Shown: positions 6,887 through 13,479 of the stretch, in pieces
Layout of the letters: every line of letters begins with the position of its first letter
Numbering within the stretch: position 1 is the stretch's first letter
Assembly: GCA_902772715.1 (NCBI GenBank)
Contig: CACYBT010000084.1
Coordinates: forward strand, 1 to 14,509
Reading direction: 5' to 3'
Length of the DNA stretch: 14,509 bases
DNA from: an uncultured Succinivibrio sp.
GTDB taxonomy: Bacteria; Pseudomonadota; Gammaproteobacteria; Enterobacterales; Succinivibrionaceae
Notes under the pieces: model-generated
What the model saw: only the letters and a program-made list of their open reading frames with translations
Told to the model about the DNA's origin: nothing
Databases searched by the model: none
Position numbers and translations under genes: made by a program

Positions 6887-8020
6887 CTAGTTCTTAAGAT
6901 ACAGACAGCCTAGCACGCTTGGCTTTTTAGCCCCCGTACTCTCCTCAAGATACAGAGGCTCTCTGTGCATGAACTTGTAGGCAAAATAGGCAAAGGCATG
7001 CGCCTCAATAAGTTTGGAATTGACACCTAGCTCCTCGGCACGCATAACACTTACCTCATTTTTTTGAAGATGCTCGGTAATTTTTTTTAGGATGAGCGGA
7101 TTATATGCGCCGCCACCACAGAGAATAAGGCGTGATTGCAGAGGCTTGTACTCATAGAGCGCCGCTCTTATGGCATTGACATTGACAAGAACCGTAAGTT
7201 CAGCAAGAGTGGCCATAAAATCAGGAATTAGTTCATTTTTAACTGAACAGACAAGCAGTTCATCTTTGATAAAATCAGCATTGAATAATTCCCTGCCGGT
7301 TGATTTGGGAGGTTTCCTTACAAAATAAGGATGCGCAAGATAGCGGCTTAAAATTTCCTCTAAAACTACACCGCTTGATGCGATTTTGGCATCCTTATCA
7401 TAAGGTTCATTTTTTAAAAGACGCATGGCTGTGTCCATAAGCGTATTGGCAGGACCGGTATCATATGCAGAGAGGATCTTCGGGGTCTTGCCATCTGAAA
7501 TTAGAGTAAGATTGGAGATCCCGCCCAGATTCAAGACCATCGTAAAAATATGGTGATGAGCAAACTGCATAAGATGAAAAGCCTGGGTTAGCGGCGCTCC
7601 GTTGCCGCCATTGGCCAGGTCTTTGGAGCGAAAATCACAAACCGTATCAATGCCCGTGAGTGCGGCCAGACGGGCGCCGTCGTCTAACTGCAGGGAAAAT
7701 CCTAAATCTGGCCGGTGACGGATGGTCTGTCCGTGAGAACCTATGGCCTTGATCATGGAGGCATCAAGGCGGGCTTTCTTCAAAAGCATATCACAGGCCT
7801 TTGCTTCATAGTCTGCAAGCAGCACCCGTCCTCTGCCTAATTTTTCAATCTCATTATCCTGAGGGGTACACAGAGAATGAAGTAAATTCCTGGTATCTTC
7901 ATCATAATCTATGGATACTGATTCCACAATGAGACTTCTGCCATTCTCAAAGGCTACAAGTACCGCATCAATACCATCAATGCTGGTTCCTGACATGAGC
8001 CCGATATAGTATTCACGCAT
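6887..8020 (-). CDS. anmK: Anhydro-N-acetylmuramic acid kinase
   Basis: AnmK cleaves and phosphorylates 1,6-anhydro-MurNAc to MurNAc-6-phosphate in cytoplasmic peptidoglycan recycling. The 377-residue length is typical. Motifs in order: YYIGLMSGTSIDGIDAVLV (4-22) for phosphate binding, IGSHGQTIRHRP (92-103), DFRSKDLANGGNGAPLTQAF (128-147), LNLGGISNLT (162-171), AYDTGPANTLMD (185-196) and a C-terminal CGGGAYNP followed by EAHAFAYFAYK. The start at 8020 fits the family N-terminus, yet there is no recognisable ribosome binding site before it. It lies 37 bp after cpoB, across the putative terminator at 8042-8069, and 8 nt ahead of the metallophosphoesterase gene, heading that small operon. Confidence 0.95.
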   Translation of the reverse strand: MREYYIGLMSGTSIDGIDAVLVAFENGRSLIVESVSIDYDEDTRNLLHSLCTPQDNEIEKLGRGRVLLADYEAKACDMLLKKARLDASMIKAIGSHGQTIRHRPDLGFSLQLDDGARLAALTGIDTVCDFRSKDLANGGNGAPLTQAFHLMQFAHHHIFTMVLNLGGISNLTLISDGKTPKILSAYDTGPANTLMDTAMRLLKNEPYDKDAKIASSGVVLEEILSRYLAHPYFVRKPPKSTGRELFNADFIKDELLVCSVKNELIPDFMATLAELTVLVNVNAIRAALYEYKPLQSRLILCGGGAYNPLILKKITEHLQKNEVSVMRAEELGVNSKLIEAHAFAYFAYKFMHREPLYLEESTGAKKPSVLGCLYLKN

Positions 8021-8041
8021 AATTTATTAACCATCTGTAGA

Positions 8042-8069
8042 TTAAAAAACAAAAGGACTACTGTCCCTT
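8042..8069 (-). terminator. Putative intrinsic terminator at the end of cpoB
   Basis: Read on the minus strand, AAGGGAC, loop AGTA, GTCCTTT forms a 7 bp stem with one G-T pair (8052-8069), followed by TTGTTTTTTAAT. The cpoB stop codon (8058-8060) lies across the loop and the downstream arm. It probably limits transcription from tol-pal into anmK, which begins about 20 nt later, though the short stem could be leaky. Confidence 0.55.
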
Positions 8070-8891
8070 AGCCTCGAGCTTTTCGAGTGCCTTTTTTCCC
8101 AAGGCTGCCGAGGATGAATTAGGATAGGAGGCAATCAGCACTTCATAAAAACGTTTGGCCTTATCCTTATCCCCCAAAGCCTCAGAGGTCTGACCGAGTT
8201 TAAACAGAGCATCGGCTCTTTTGGGTGATGATTTGAACTTGGCAGTATTTAAAAAACTGACCCTCGCCTTGTCATAATTCTTTTTAAGGTACTGCACCTG
8301 ACCAAGCCAGTAGTAACTGTTAGGCGTCAACACATCATCAGGATATTTGGCGGCAAAGGACGAAAAAGCCAGCAAAGCCTTGTCAAGTTCATTCTTCTCC
8401 AAAAGCGCATAGGCCTCATCATAGGCTTTTTTGGAGGCGGCGGTACTCGCTTTAAGTTTCACCTCACTGTCCTTTTTGTCCTGATGGTTAGCATCCATCT
8501 TCACAAAATCGGCACGCTTATGGTTATCTTCGGTATTTTTTGTCGTCAGGGTGGCGGTGCCGCCTCCTTGGTCCCGATGCATATTTACACTAGAAGTCTG
8601 GTTCTTAAGCGCATTCTGCTGCGATTTTAAAGCCTGTTCCTCGTTTTTTAAAGTATGCTCCTGTTCCTGTAATTTGGCCTTAAGTTCCCTGTTTTCAAGA
8701 CTTAACTGATCTTTTTCATGCTCTAATACCTCAATTTTGCCACGATAGGCGGCAATTTCCTGTTCAAGGGAATTCACCTGATTCTGCATATTAAGCAGAG
8801 CACGTTCAATAGTCTCATCGGCAGCCTTAGCATTAGGGACAAGACAAAATAAAACCATAATTCCCATCAAGAGATTACGAAGTTTTTGCAT
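8058..8891 (-). CDS. cpoB: Cell division coordinator CpoB (YbgF, Tol-Pal system)
   Basis: CpoB is the periplasmic protein that coordinates the Tol-Pal machine with peptidoglycan synthase PBP1B in E. coli. The 277-residue protein starts with a signal peptide (basic MQKLR, hydrophobic core, AKA cleavage after about residue 23). A coiled-coil of about residues 26-100 follows, rich in E/Q/L/K, as in the trimerising YbgF N-terminus. A polar linker (about 100-150) leads to a TPR domain (about 152-272) with YDEAYALLEKNELDKALLAF, YWLGQVQYLKKNYDKA and ALFKLGQTSEALGDKDKAKR. GAGGAA about 7 nt before the ATG supports the start and directly follows the T-run of the terminator at 8903-8927. Expression may therefore depend on read-through from pal. 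Confidence 0.93.
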   Translation of the reverse strand: MQKLRNLLMGIMVLFCLVPNAKAADETIERALLNMQNQVNSLEQEIAAYRGKIEVLEHEKDQLSLENRELKAKLQEQEHTLKNEEQALKSQQNALKNQTSSVNMHRDQGGGTATLTTKNTEDNHKRADFVKMDANHQDKKDSEVKLKASTAASKKAYDEAYALLEKNELDKALLAFSSFAAKYPDDVLTPNSYYWLGQVQYLKKNYDKARVSFLNTAKFKSSPKRADALFKLGQTSEALGDKDKAKRFYEVLIASYPNSSSAALGKKALEKLEAKGQ

Positions 8892-8902
8892 GATTGTTCC
8901 TC

Positions 8903-8927
8903 AAAAAAAAGCCCTCACATAGAGGGC
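8903..8927 (-). terminator. Strong intrinsic terminator between pal and cpoB
   Basis: On the minus strand, GCCCTC, loop TATGT, GAGGGC forms a perfect 6 bp G/C-rich stem followed directly by eight T (8910-8903). It lies 23 nt after the pal stop and 11 nt before the cpoB ATG. This looks like a real terminator or attenuator that lowers cpoB relative to pal. Confidence 0.85.
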
Positions 8928-8950
8928 ATTGTATCTTAAAAAAGAATTAT

Positions 8951-9469
8951 TTAGTAGTTTAAGACCGCACGACGGTTCTTCGACCATGCATCCTCGTTGT
9001 GCCCATCCACCGCTGGTTTCTCTTCACCGTAGGAGACAATGGATAACTGATTGACATCCACACCAAGGTTGCTCATATAGCGGGCCACAGAACGGGCACG
9101 ACGCTCACCAAGTGCAATATTGTACTCAGGAGTACCGCGCTCATCAGTATGGCCTTCAATAATAATTCTGGCATTTGGATTATTCTTTAAATACTGTGCA
9201 TGAGACTGAATAATCCCAAGATAAGAATCCTGAATATTTTCAGAATTATAGGCAAAATAAACGGTATTTTTATCCTTTAACTCATCAGGACCGTTATAGC
9301 CGTTCTGCACATTAGGATCACCTACTAAGAGTGCACCATCATCATCTAATCCAATGGCGGCATCTCCATCGGCAGAAGCGGTACTACTGGTGTTAGAACT
9401 TGAACTACAGGCTGTCAAAAGACAGAAACAGGAACCGCAAATCAACAAAGAGAGATACTTTTTTAACAT
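8951..9469 (-). CDS. pal: Peptidoglycan-associated lipoprotein Pal
   Basis: Pal is the outer-membrane lipoprotein that binds peptidoglycan and is moved by TolB and TolA during division. The 172-residue protein has a lipoprotein signal peptide with lipobox LTAC (18-21), C21 being the lipidated residue and Ser at +2, which favours the outer membrane. A low-complexity S/D/G linker runs to about residue 65, then the OmpA-C domain with VYFAYNSENI (70-79), IIEGHTDERGTPEYNIALGE (103-122) holding the diaminopimelate-binding region, RRARSVARYM (123-132) and the closing KNRRAVLNY. AGGAA some 9 nt before the ATG supports the start. It lies 61 nt after tolB, the gap holding a possible extended -10 element. 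Confidence 0.96.
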   Translation of the reverse strand: MLKKYLSLLICGSCFCLLTACSSSSNTSSTASADGDAAIGLDDDGALLVGDPNVQNGYNGPDELKDKNTVYFAYNSENIQDSYLGIIQSHAQYLKNNPNARIIIEGHTDERGTPEYNIALGERRARSVARYMSNLGVDVNQLSIVSYGEEKPAVDGHNEDAWSKNRRAVLNY

Positions 9470-9511
9470 TTTCCATTCCTACCAAAACTTAAATAAAAAC
9501 TCTTAAAGCCC

Positions 9512-9520
9512 TTTATAGCA
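9512..9520 (-). promoter_or_regulatory. Possible extended -10 promoter for pal
   Basis: On the minus strand TGC-TATAAA (9520-9512) lies about 43 nt before the pal ATG, in the tolB-pal gap. It fits an extended -10, but no good -35 is visible, so it is tentative. Confidence 0.3.
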
Positions 9521-9530
9521 TAAATACTTA

Positions 9531-10817
9531 CTACTGCACGTTTGGTCCCCATGAAGGCGCACTGATTTCACCAGAAGAAGAAGGCAGATTAGCCTTGAAA
9601 CGACCGTCTGAGGAAACGAGAGCCAGTCCTTTGCGACCTTGGTATACTGTAGAATATATTACCATACTTCCATTAGGTGCAACACTTGGAGATTCATCCA
9701 ATGAGGAGGTCGTCAACATATAAATGCTTCCATCCGCATCAACACGGGCTACCCTAAATCCATTAACCTGCGTAATCACAATGAGTGAATTGGTACCAGG
9801 AATAGTCTTAGCAGAAAGATTGCGAGCCCCCTGATAAGTCACCCTATCGACCTTATTAGTTGCAAAATCAAATTTGTAAATCTGAGCCTTGCCGCCGCGT
9901 TCTGAGGTAAAGAACAGTGTCCTGCTATCCTCAGACCAGGTTGGTTCGGTATCAATACTTCTATCCGCAGTCACTCTCACAAAGGAAGAAGTGGTGAGAT
10001 CATAGTAATAGATATCAGGCTGTCCATCCTTGGATAAGGTCATGGCAATCTTGGTGCCGTCAGGAGACCAGGCAGGAGAACTGTTAAGTCCGGTAAAGGA
10101 GGAAAGCCTTGTGCGTTTTTTGGTAAAGATATCCTGCACAAAAATGGCAGGTTTGCGATTCTCAAAACTTACATAAGCAACCCGCTTGCCATCTGGAGCC
10201 CAGACCGGTGTCATAATAGGCTGAGTAGACTTGACAATAGGCACTTCATTGTACCCATCGTAATCGGATGTCATCAGCTGATATGGGAAAGTAGCCCCTC
10301 TTTTATACACCACATAAGCAATCTTGGTTCTAAAGCAGCCTTTTTGCTTGGTAAAAAGCTCATAAACTCTGTCGGACACACGATGTGCTGCCTGACGCAT
10401 GGTACTTAAGGATGATGCTCCCCTAAAATGCGACAGAACGCGTCCTTTGTTGCTACCGGCAAGGCCAGTAACCTTGAATTCCACGTTGAACTTGTTGTCA
10501 GCGGTCTTGTTCACTATACCACTGACTGCAACCTCAGCACCGGTAGCGGACAGCGCATCCACGTTCTCAATTCCACCATCGGCACTTACGACCTGTGGCA
10601 GTGAGGATTGAGGCAGAGGGGAAAATTTTCCTGAACGCATCAGATCGGCACTGACAATCGAGGAAACATCCAAATTTACAGCCGGATCCTGTTTAAATGG
10701 AAGTACCGCTATTTTATGGCCCTCATTGATACCACCGGTGATTTCAATCTGCAGTTCGGCATGGACCGTGCCTACAAACAGAGTCAACATCACTACAGTA
10801 AAAAACTTCTTAAACAT
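9531..10817 (-). CDS. tolB: Tol-Pal system protein TolB (periplasmic beta-propeller)
   Basis: TolB is a periplasmic protein that binds Pal and, through its mature N-terminus, TolA. From the ATG at 10817 it has 428 residues, the usual length. A signal peptide (MFKKFFTVVMLTLFVGTVHA, cleavage after residue 20) is followed by the mature start ELQIEITGG, comparable to the E. coli TolA-binding segment. The N-terminal alpha/beta domain includes HKIAVLPF. The propeller repeats follow: PVWAPDGKRVAYVS, PAWSPDGTKIAMTLS, PTWSEDSRTLFFTS and SPSVAPNGSMVIYS. A longer frame from 10874 exists, but AAGGAG at 10827-10832 lies 9 nt before the ATG at 10817 and the signal peptide starts there. It is 58 nt downstream of tolA. 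Confidence 0.95.
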   Translation of the reverse strand: MFKKFFTVVMLTLFVGTVHAELQIEITGGINEGHKIAVLPFKQDPAVNLDVSSIVSADLMRSGKFSPLPQSSLPQVVSADGGIENVDALSATGAEVAVSGIVNKTADNKFNVEFKVTGLAGSNKGRVLSHFRGASSLSTMRQAAHRVSDRVYELFTKQKGCFRTKIAYVVYKRGATFPYQLMTSDYDGYNEVPIVKSTQPIMTPVWAPDGKRVAYVSFENRKPAIFVQDIFTKKRTRLSSFTGLNSSPAWSPDGTKIAMTLSKDGQPDIYYYDLTTSSFVRVTADRSIDTEPTWSEDSRTLFFTSERGGKAQIYKFDFATNKVDRVTYQGARNLSAKTIPGTNSLIVITQVNGFRVARVDADGSIYMLTTSSLDESPSVAPNGSMVIYSTVYQGRKGLALVSSDGRFKANLPSSSGEISAPSWGPNVQ

Positions 10818-10850
10818 GTTTTTAAACTCCTTGCCAAAAACAACGCTAAT

Positions 10851-10856
10851 ATTATA
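10851..10856 (-). promoter_or_regulatory. Possible tolB promoter (-10 TATAAT)
   Basis: A perfect TATAAT on the minus strand lies in the tolA-tolB gap, inside a small inverted repeat (CGCTA...TAGCG, 10844-10859). The -35 region falls over the tolA stop and is a poor match. In E. coli a separate promoter serving tolB-pal has been reported, so the position is credible. Confidence 0.4.
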
Positions 10857-10875
10857 GCGCATTCTCAAAGACATT

Positions 10876-11877
10876 CTAGAGCTTTGGGATCATCGAAACT
10901 TTGATCTGTGAGCAGTCCGGACAGTTCTTTGGAGGAGCGGGGAACATGCCGACTAGTTCAATAGCATCAAGTGCACTCCTGCAAACCCGTTCATCCCCCT
11001 CGCATCTGGTACTCGTCACCATACCATCCTTATCAATCTTAATGATTACCTGCACTTTTTTCCCGTTCATGGACTGGTCGACACGCCAGTTCTGCTCAAT
11101 TAAAGTACGGATTTTATCGCCATACCCTGCATCAGCACCTGAAGAACCTAAACCCTGACCGCCATCTTCACCGTTTTTTTGGCCTAAGATATCATTTTCA
11201 AGAGAATCAGCCTCAGCCTTTTTACGCTCTTCATCCTGTCTACGTTGTTCTTCGGCTTTCTTTTTCTTCTGCTCTTCTTCTAATTTCTTCTTTTTCTCTT
11301 CCTCTAGTTTCTTCTTTTTCTCTTCCTCTAGTTTCTTCTTCTGCTCTTCCTCTAGTTTCTTCTTTTTCTCTTCCTCTAATTTCTTCTTCTGCTCTTCTTC
11401 TAGTTTCTTCTTTTTCTCTTCCTCTAGTTTTTTCTTCTTTTCTTCTTCTAGTTTCTTCTTTTCTTCTAACTTGCGTTTAGCCTCCTGGGCTTTCTTTTTT
11501 TCCTCTTCTAGTTTCTTCTTCTGCTCTTCTGCCTTTTTGAGTGCAAGTTTGCGCTGTTCTTCCAAAGCCTTCTGCCGCTGTTCTTCAAGGTGTTTCTGTC
11601 TAGCAAGCCGTTCTTCCATCTCCTGCTTTTTTTCCTCAGTTTTGACTTCAGTTTTAACTTCATTCTTAACTTCAGGAGCTGGCGCTTCAGTCTTTTTTTG
11701 GGCTTTGCCCTGTTCAGAGCCTTTAGCAGGTGGAATAAAGGTGGCATGCATCAGTTCCCCCTGGTGTACATTCGGACGAGATGGTTTATCTAATGAAACT
11801 TTTATCAGGAAGGCGCCTAAAACCATGATATGCAATACTACTGCAATCACAAAGGCAAATTTCATATCAATTTTCAT
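10876..11877 (-). CDS. tolA: Tol-Pal system protein TolA
   Basis: TolA is the inner-membrane-anchored rod linking the TolQR motor to TolB/Pal. From the ATG at 11877 (AGGAA 8 nt upstream) it has 333 residues: a membrane helix (about 5-25, with AFVIAVVLHIMVLGAFLI), then a very long charged helical domain II (about 60-225) made of K/E/Q-rich repeats, eight of them exact or near-exact LEEE(K/Q)KKK octads at about 143-206. A glycine-rich hinge (GEDGGQGLGSSGADAGYG) leads to domain III (about 255-333) with IRTLIEQNWRVD, VQVIIKIDKDGMV and MFPAPP. Domain III has four cysteines (about 292, 299, 319, 322), not the two of E. coli, and the serine four residues before the membrane histidine is Ala. A frame extension to a TTG at 11898 is unlikely. 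Confidence 0.95.
   Translation of the reverse strand: MKIDMKFAFVIAVVLHIMVLGAFLIKVSLDKPSRPNVHQGELMHATFIPPAKGSEQGKAQKKTEAPAPEVKNEVKTEVKTEEKKQEMEERLARQKHLEEQRQKALEEQRKLALKKAEEQKKKLEEEKKKAQEAKRKLEEKKKLEEEKKKKLEEEKKKKLEEEQKKKLEEEKKKKLEEEQKKKLEEEKKKKLEEEKKKKLEEEQKKKKAEEQRRQDEERKKAEADSLENDILGQKNGEDGGQGLGSSGADAGYGDKIRTLIEQNWRVDQSMNGKKVQVIIKIDKDGMVTSTRCEGDERVCRSALDAIELVGMFPAPPKNCPDCSQIKVSMIPKL
11260..11451 (-). repeat. 24 bp tandem repeat inside tolA, about 8 copies
   Basis: Eight adjacent 24 bp units each encode LEEE(K/Q)KKK. Neighbouring copies are nearly identical at the DNA level, differing mainly where K (AAG/AAA) and Q (CAG) alternate and at a few third positions. The period keeps the reading frame, so copy-number changes would lengthen or shorten the TolA helix without breaking the gene. 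Confidence 0.9.
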
Positions 11878-11937
11878 ATACAGAATTCCTGCAAGCAAAC
11901 ATAATTACAGGATAGACTCCACTATAAGGTATTAAAA

Positions 11938-12384
11938 TTATCTGTTCTCACTCATAGGTTCAGTCACAAGCCCCACACTCTTCACTCCGCCGCGTTTTAA
12001 GGCATTCATCAGCTGAATGACATTGTCATAGGCTACTTTAGCATCTCCCTGCACAACCACGGGGCGACTCTTGGAGTTCTCCTTGGTTAGTTCATTTTTC
12101 ACAAACTGCGTCAGTTCATCTAAACTTCCCATTTTGACATGTTGGGTATCAATAGTCACATAGTACTGTCCGACCTTATCAACAGTGGCAATAATCGGCG
12201 TCTGCTCATCTTGGTTCATGGTCTCAGCCTCCGCTTCAGGCAGATCGACAGTCACTCCCTGCATCACCACCGGTGCAGTAGCAATGAAGATGACCAAAAG
12301 CACAAGCATCACGTCAATATATGGCACCACATTAATTTCCGCCTTAGCCCTTGATTTAGCATGGCGGCTGCGTACATACTGCAT
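11938..12384 (-). CDS. tolR: Tol-Pal system protein TolR
   Basis: TolR, with TolQ, forms the proton-conducting stator that energises TolA. The 148-residue protein is of family length, with an ExbD/TolR pattern: basic cytoplasmic start, AEINVVPYIDVMLVLLVIFI (15-34) as the single membrane helix with D24 as the expected proton-carrying aspartate, and VTVDLPEAEAE (43-53) entering the periplasm. The periplasmic domain ends VVVQGDAKVAYDNVIQLMNALKRGGVKSVGLVTEP. It starts 6 nt after the tolQ stop and ends 60 nt before the tolA start; no promoter is obvious in that gap. Confidence 0.95.
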   Translation of the reverse strand: MQYVRSRHAKSRAKAEINVVPYIDVMLVLLVIFIATAPVVMQGVTVDLPEAEAETMNQDEQTPIIATVDKVGQYYVTIDTQHVKMGSLDELTQFVKNELTKENSKSRPVVVQGDAKVAYDNVIQLMNALKRGGVKSVGLVTEPMSENR

Positions 12385-12390
12385 ACCATC

Positions 12391-13326
12391 CTACCTCATC
12401 TTCTGCTGCATCATGGCACGCTGCCTGTCCCCTTCCACACCTGGAGTCTGATACTGTACCGTACTTGTGTAACGACTGTTGGCATTTGACTGTTCGGTGT
12501 AACGTTCCTGCGTTTTGGCATAATTCTGATGCTGAGGTTGAGCATAACCTGCATGCTGAGCACTACTCTCACGTGAAACCTCTGAACTGCTGTTTGCCAT
12601 CTCACGGGATTCACGGTTCTCCATCTGGGAATTTAGCTCAGAGCGCACACGTACCAAACGACGGTTGAGAATGGTGGCAAATTCATCCATAAAATTGATA
12701 TAGCGGTTTTCTAAAGCCTCAACCTTGGAGATGAAGCGGTTGTAGAACATTACCGCAGGAATTGCTGCAAACAGACCCATGGCCGTGGCAATGAGGGCCT
12801 CAGCAATAGGAGGGGCCACCATCGACAGTGTGGCATTTTTTACAGCAGCAAGCGCAATAAAGGCATGCATGATGCCCCATACTGTACCAAAAAGACCGAT
12901 ATATGGACTGATTGAGCCGATGGTGGCAAGAGTAGCAAGATGTGATTCAAGATTTTCCATCTCCCGAGACTGGGACACCTTCATTTGTCTATAAGTACCA
13001 TCCATCACCACCTCCTGATCAGCAGGACCAGAATTTATAAGCCTTATAAACTCTTTGAAACCTGAGGAATAAATAACCTCAAGTCCTAGGATATTCTGTC
13101 CCTTGTTGATACAGTCCTGGTAAAGATTGTTCAAATCAATACCAGACCAGAATCTGTCCTCAAATTCGTCCGCTTTATTACGGGCATTTTTGTAGGCATT
13201 GGATTTAGAAATGATAATCGTCCAAGAATAGATGGATAGACCGAGTAAAAAGAGCATTACCACCTGCACAAGAAGACTAGCATTTAAGATAAGATGGGTA
13301 ATGGACAGAGAACCTGCTGTCTCCAT
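12391..13326 (-). CDS. tolQ: Tol-Pal system protein TolQ with a long C-terminal extension
   Basis: TolQ is the MotA/ExbB-type inner-membrane subunit of the Tol motor. The first 222 or so residues match the family: membrane helix about 15-38 (LLVQVVMLFLLGLSIYSWTI), cytoplasmic loop with QSREMENLESHLATLATIGS (119-138), helix two with SPYIGLFGTVWGIMHAFIAL (140-159), helix three with PIAEALIATAMGLFAAIPAV (173-192), and NFMDEFATILNRR (211-223). E. coli TolQ is about 230 residues and ends near there, whereas this one continues to 311. The extra roughly 80 residues are low complexity, rich in S, Q, N, E, R and Y, with no hydrophobic segment, and should lie in the cytoplasm. It is the first gene of the tol run, with GAGG about 11 nt upstream. 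Confidence 0.94.
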   Translation of the reverse strand: METAGSLSITHLILNASLLVQVVMLFLLGLSIYSWTIIISKSNAYKNARNKADEFEDRFWSGIDLNNLYQDCINKGQNILGLEVIYSSGFKEFIRLINSGPADQEVVMDGTYRQMKVSQSREMENLESHLATLATIGSISPYIGLFGTVWGIMHAFIALAAVKNATLSMVAPPIAEALIATAMGLFAAIPAVMFYNRFISKVEALENRYINFMDEFATILNRRLVRVRSELNSQMENRESREMANSSSEVSRESSAQHAGYAQPQHQNYAKTQERYTEQSNANSRYTSTVQYQTPGVEGDRQRAMMQQKMR

Positions 13327-13382
13327 AGTCGCTAAACCTCACAGTATTAAACAAAAAAAATTTGTAAAAGTTTACCAAAAGT

Positions 13383-13423
13383 CAAAGAAAAAATCAGAAT
13401 TAAATTCTAGAAGATTTTCTTTG
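13383..13423. repeat. Long imperfect palindrome upstream of tolQ
   Basis: Outer arms CAAAG-AAAAAA-TC (13383-13395) and GA-TTTT-CTTTG (13413-13423) pair apart from a two-base bulge, and enclose the perfect inner palindrome AGAATT-A-AATTCT (13396-13408). It lies in the 153 bp ybgC-tolQ gap, 57 bp before the tolQ start. It could be an AT-rich terminator for ruvB-ybgC or an operator/leader structure for tolQ. Its core AGAATTAA also occurs in the repeat at 371-381. Confidence 0.5.
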
Positions 13424-13435
13424 CGCCAACCTTGA

Positions 13436-13462
13436 CTTATAAGAATTTTTAGTTGCTGTTAA
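13436..13462 (-). promoter_or_regulatory. Candidate tolQ promoter
   Basis: On the minus strand TTAACA (13457-13462) and TATAAG (13436-13441) are spaced by 15 nt, close to sigma-70 elements. Transcription from here would carry the palindrome at 13383-13423 in the tolQ leader. Other weak matches (TTTACA at 13363-13368) exist in the same gap, so the choice is uncertain. Confidence 0.3.
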
Positions 13463-13479
13463 ATCCTAAAGTCCGACTG

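Noticed and set aside
10818..10874. Longer TolB start at 10874
   Set aside because: The added 19 residues precede a normal signal peptide; the ATG at 10817 has AAGGAG 9 nt upstream and fits the family length.
11260..11451. CRISPR-like array
   Set aside because: The 24 bp units are directly adjacent without spacers and encode the TolA helix.
11878..11898. TTG start giving TolA seven extra residues
   Set aside because: The ribosome site AGGAA at 11886-11890 lies inside that extension and serves the ATG at 11877.
11471..11935. Plus-strand frame of 154 residues across tolA, rich in S and F
   Set aside because: It is the antisense shadow of the Lys/Glu-rich TolA coding sequence, with no family resemblance and no ribosome site.
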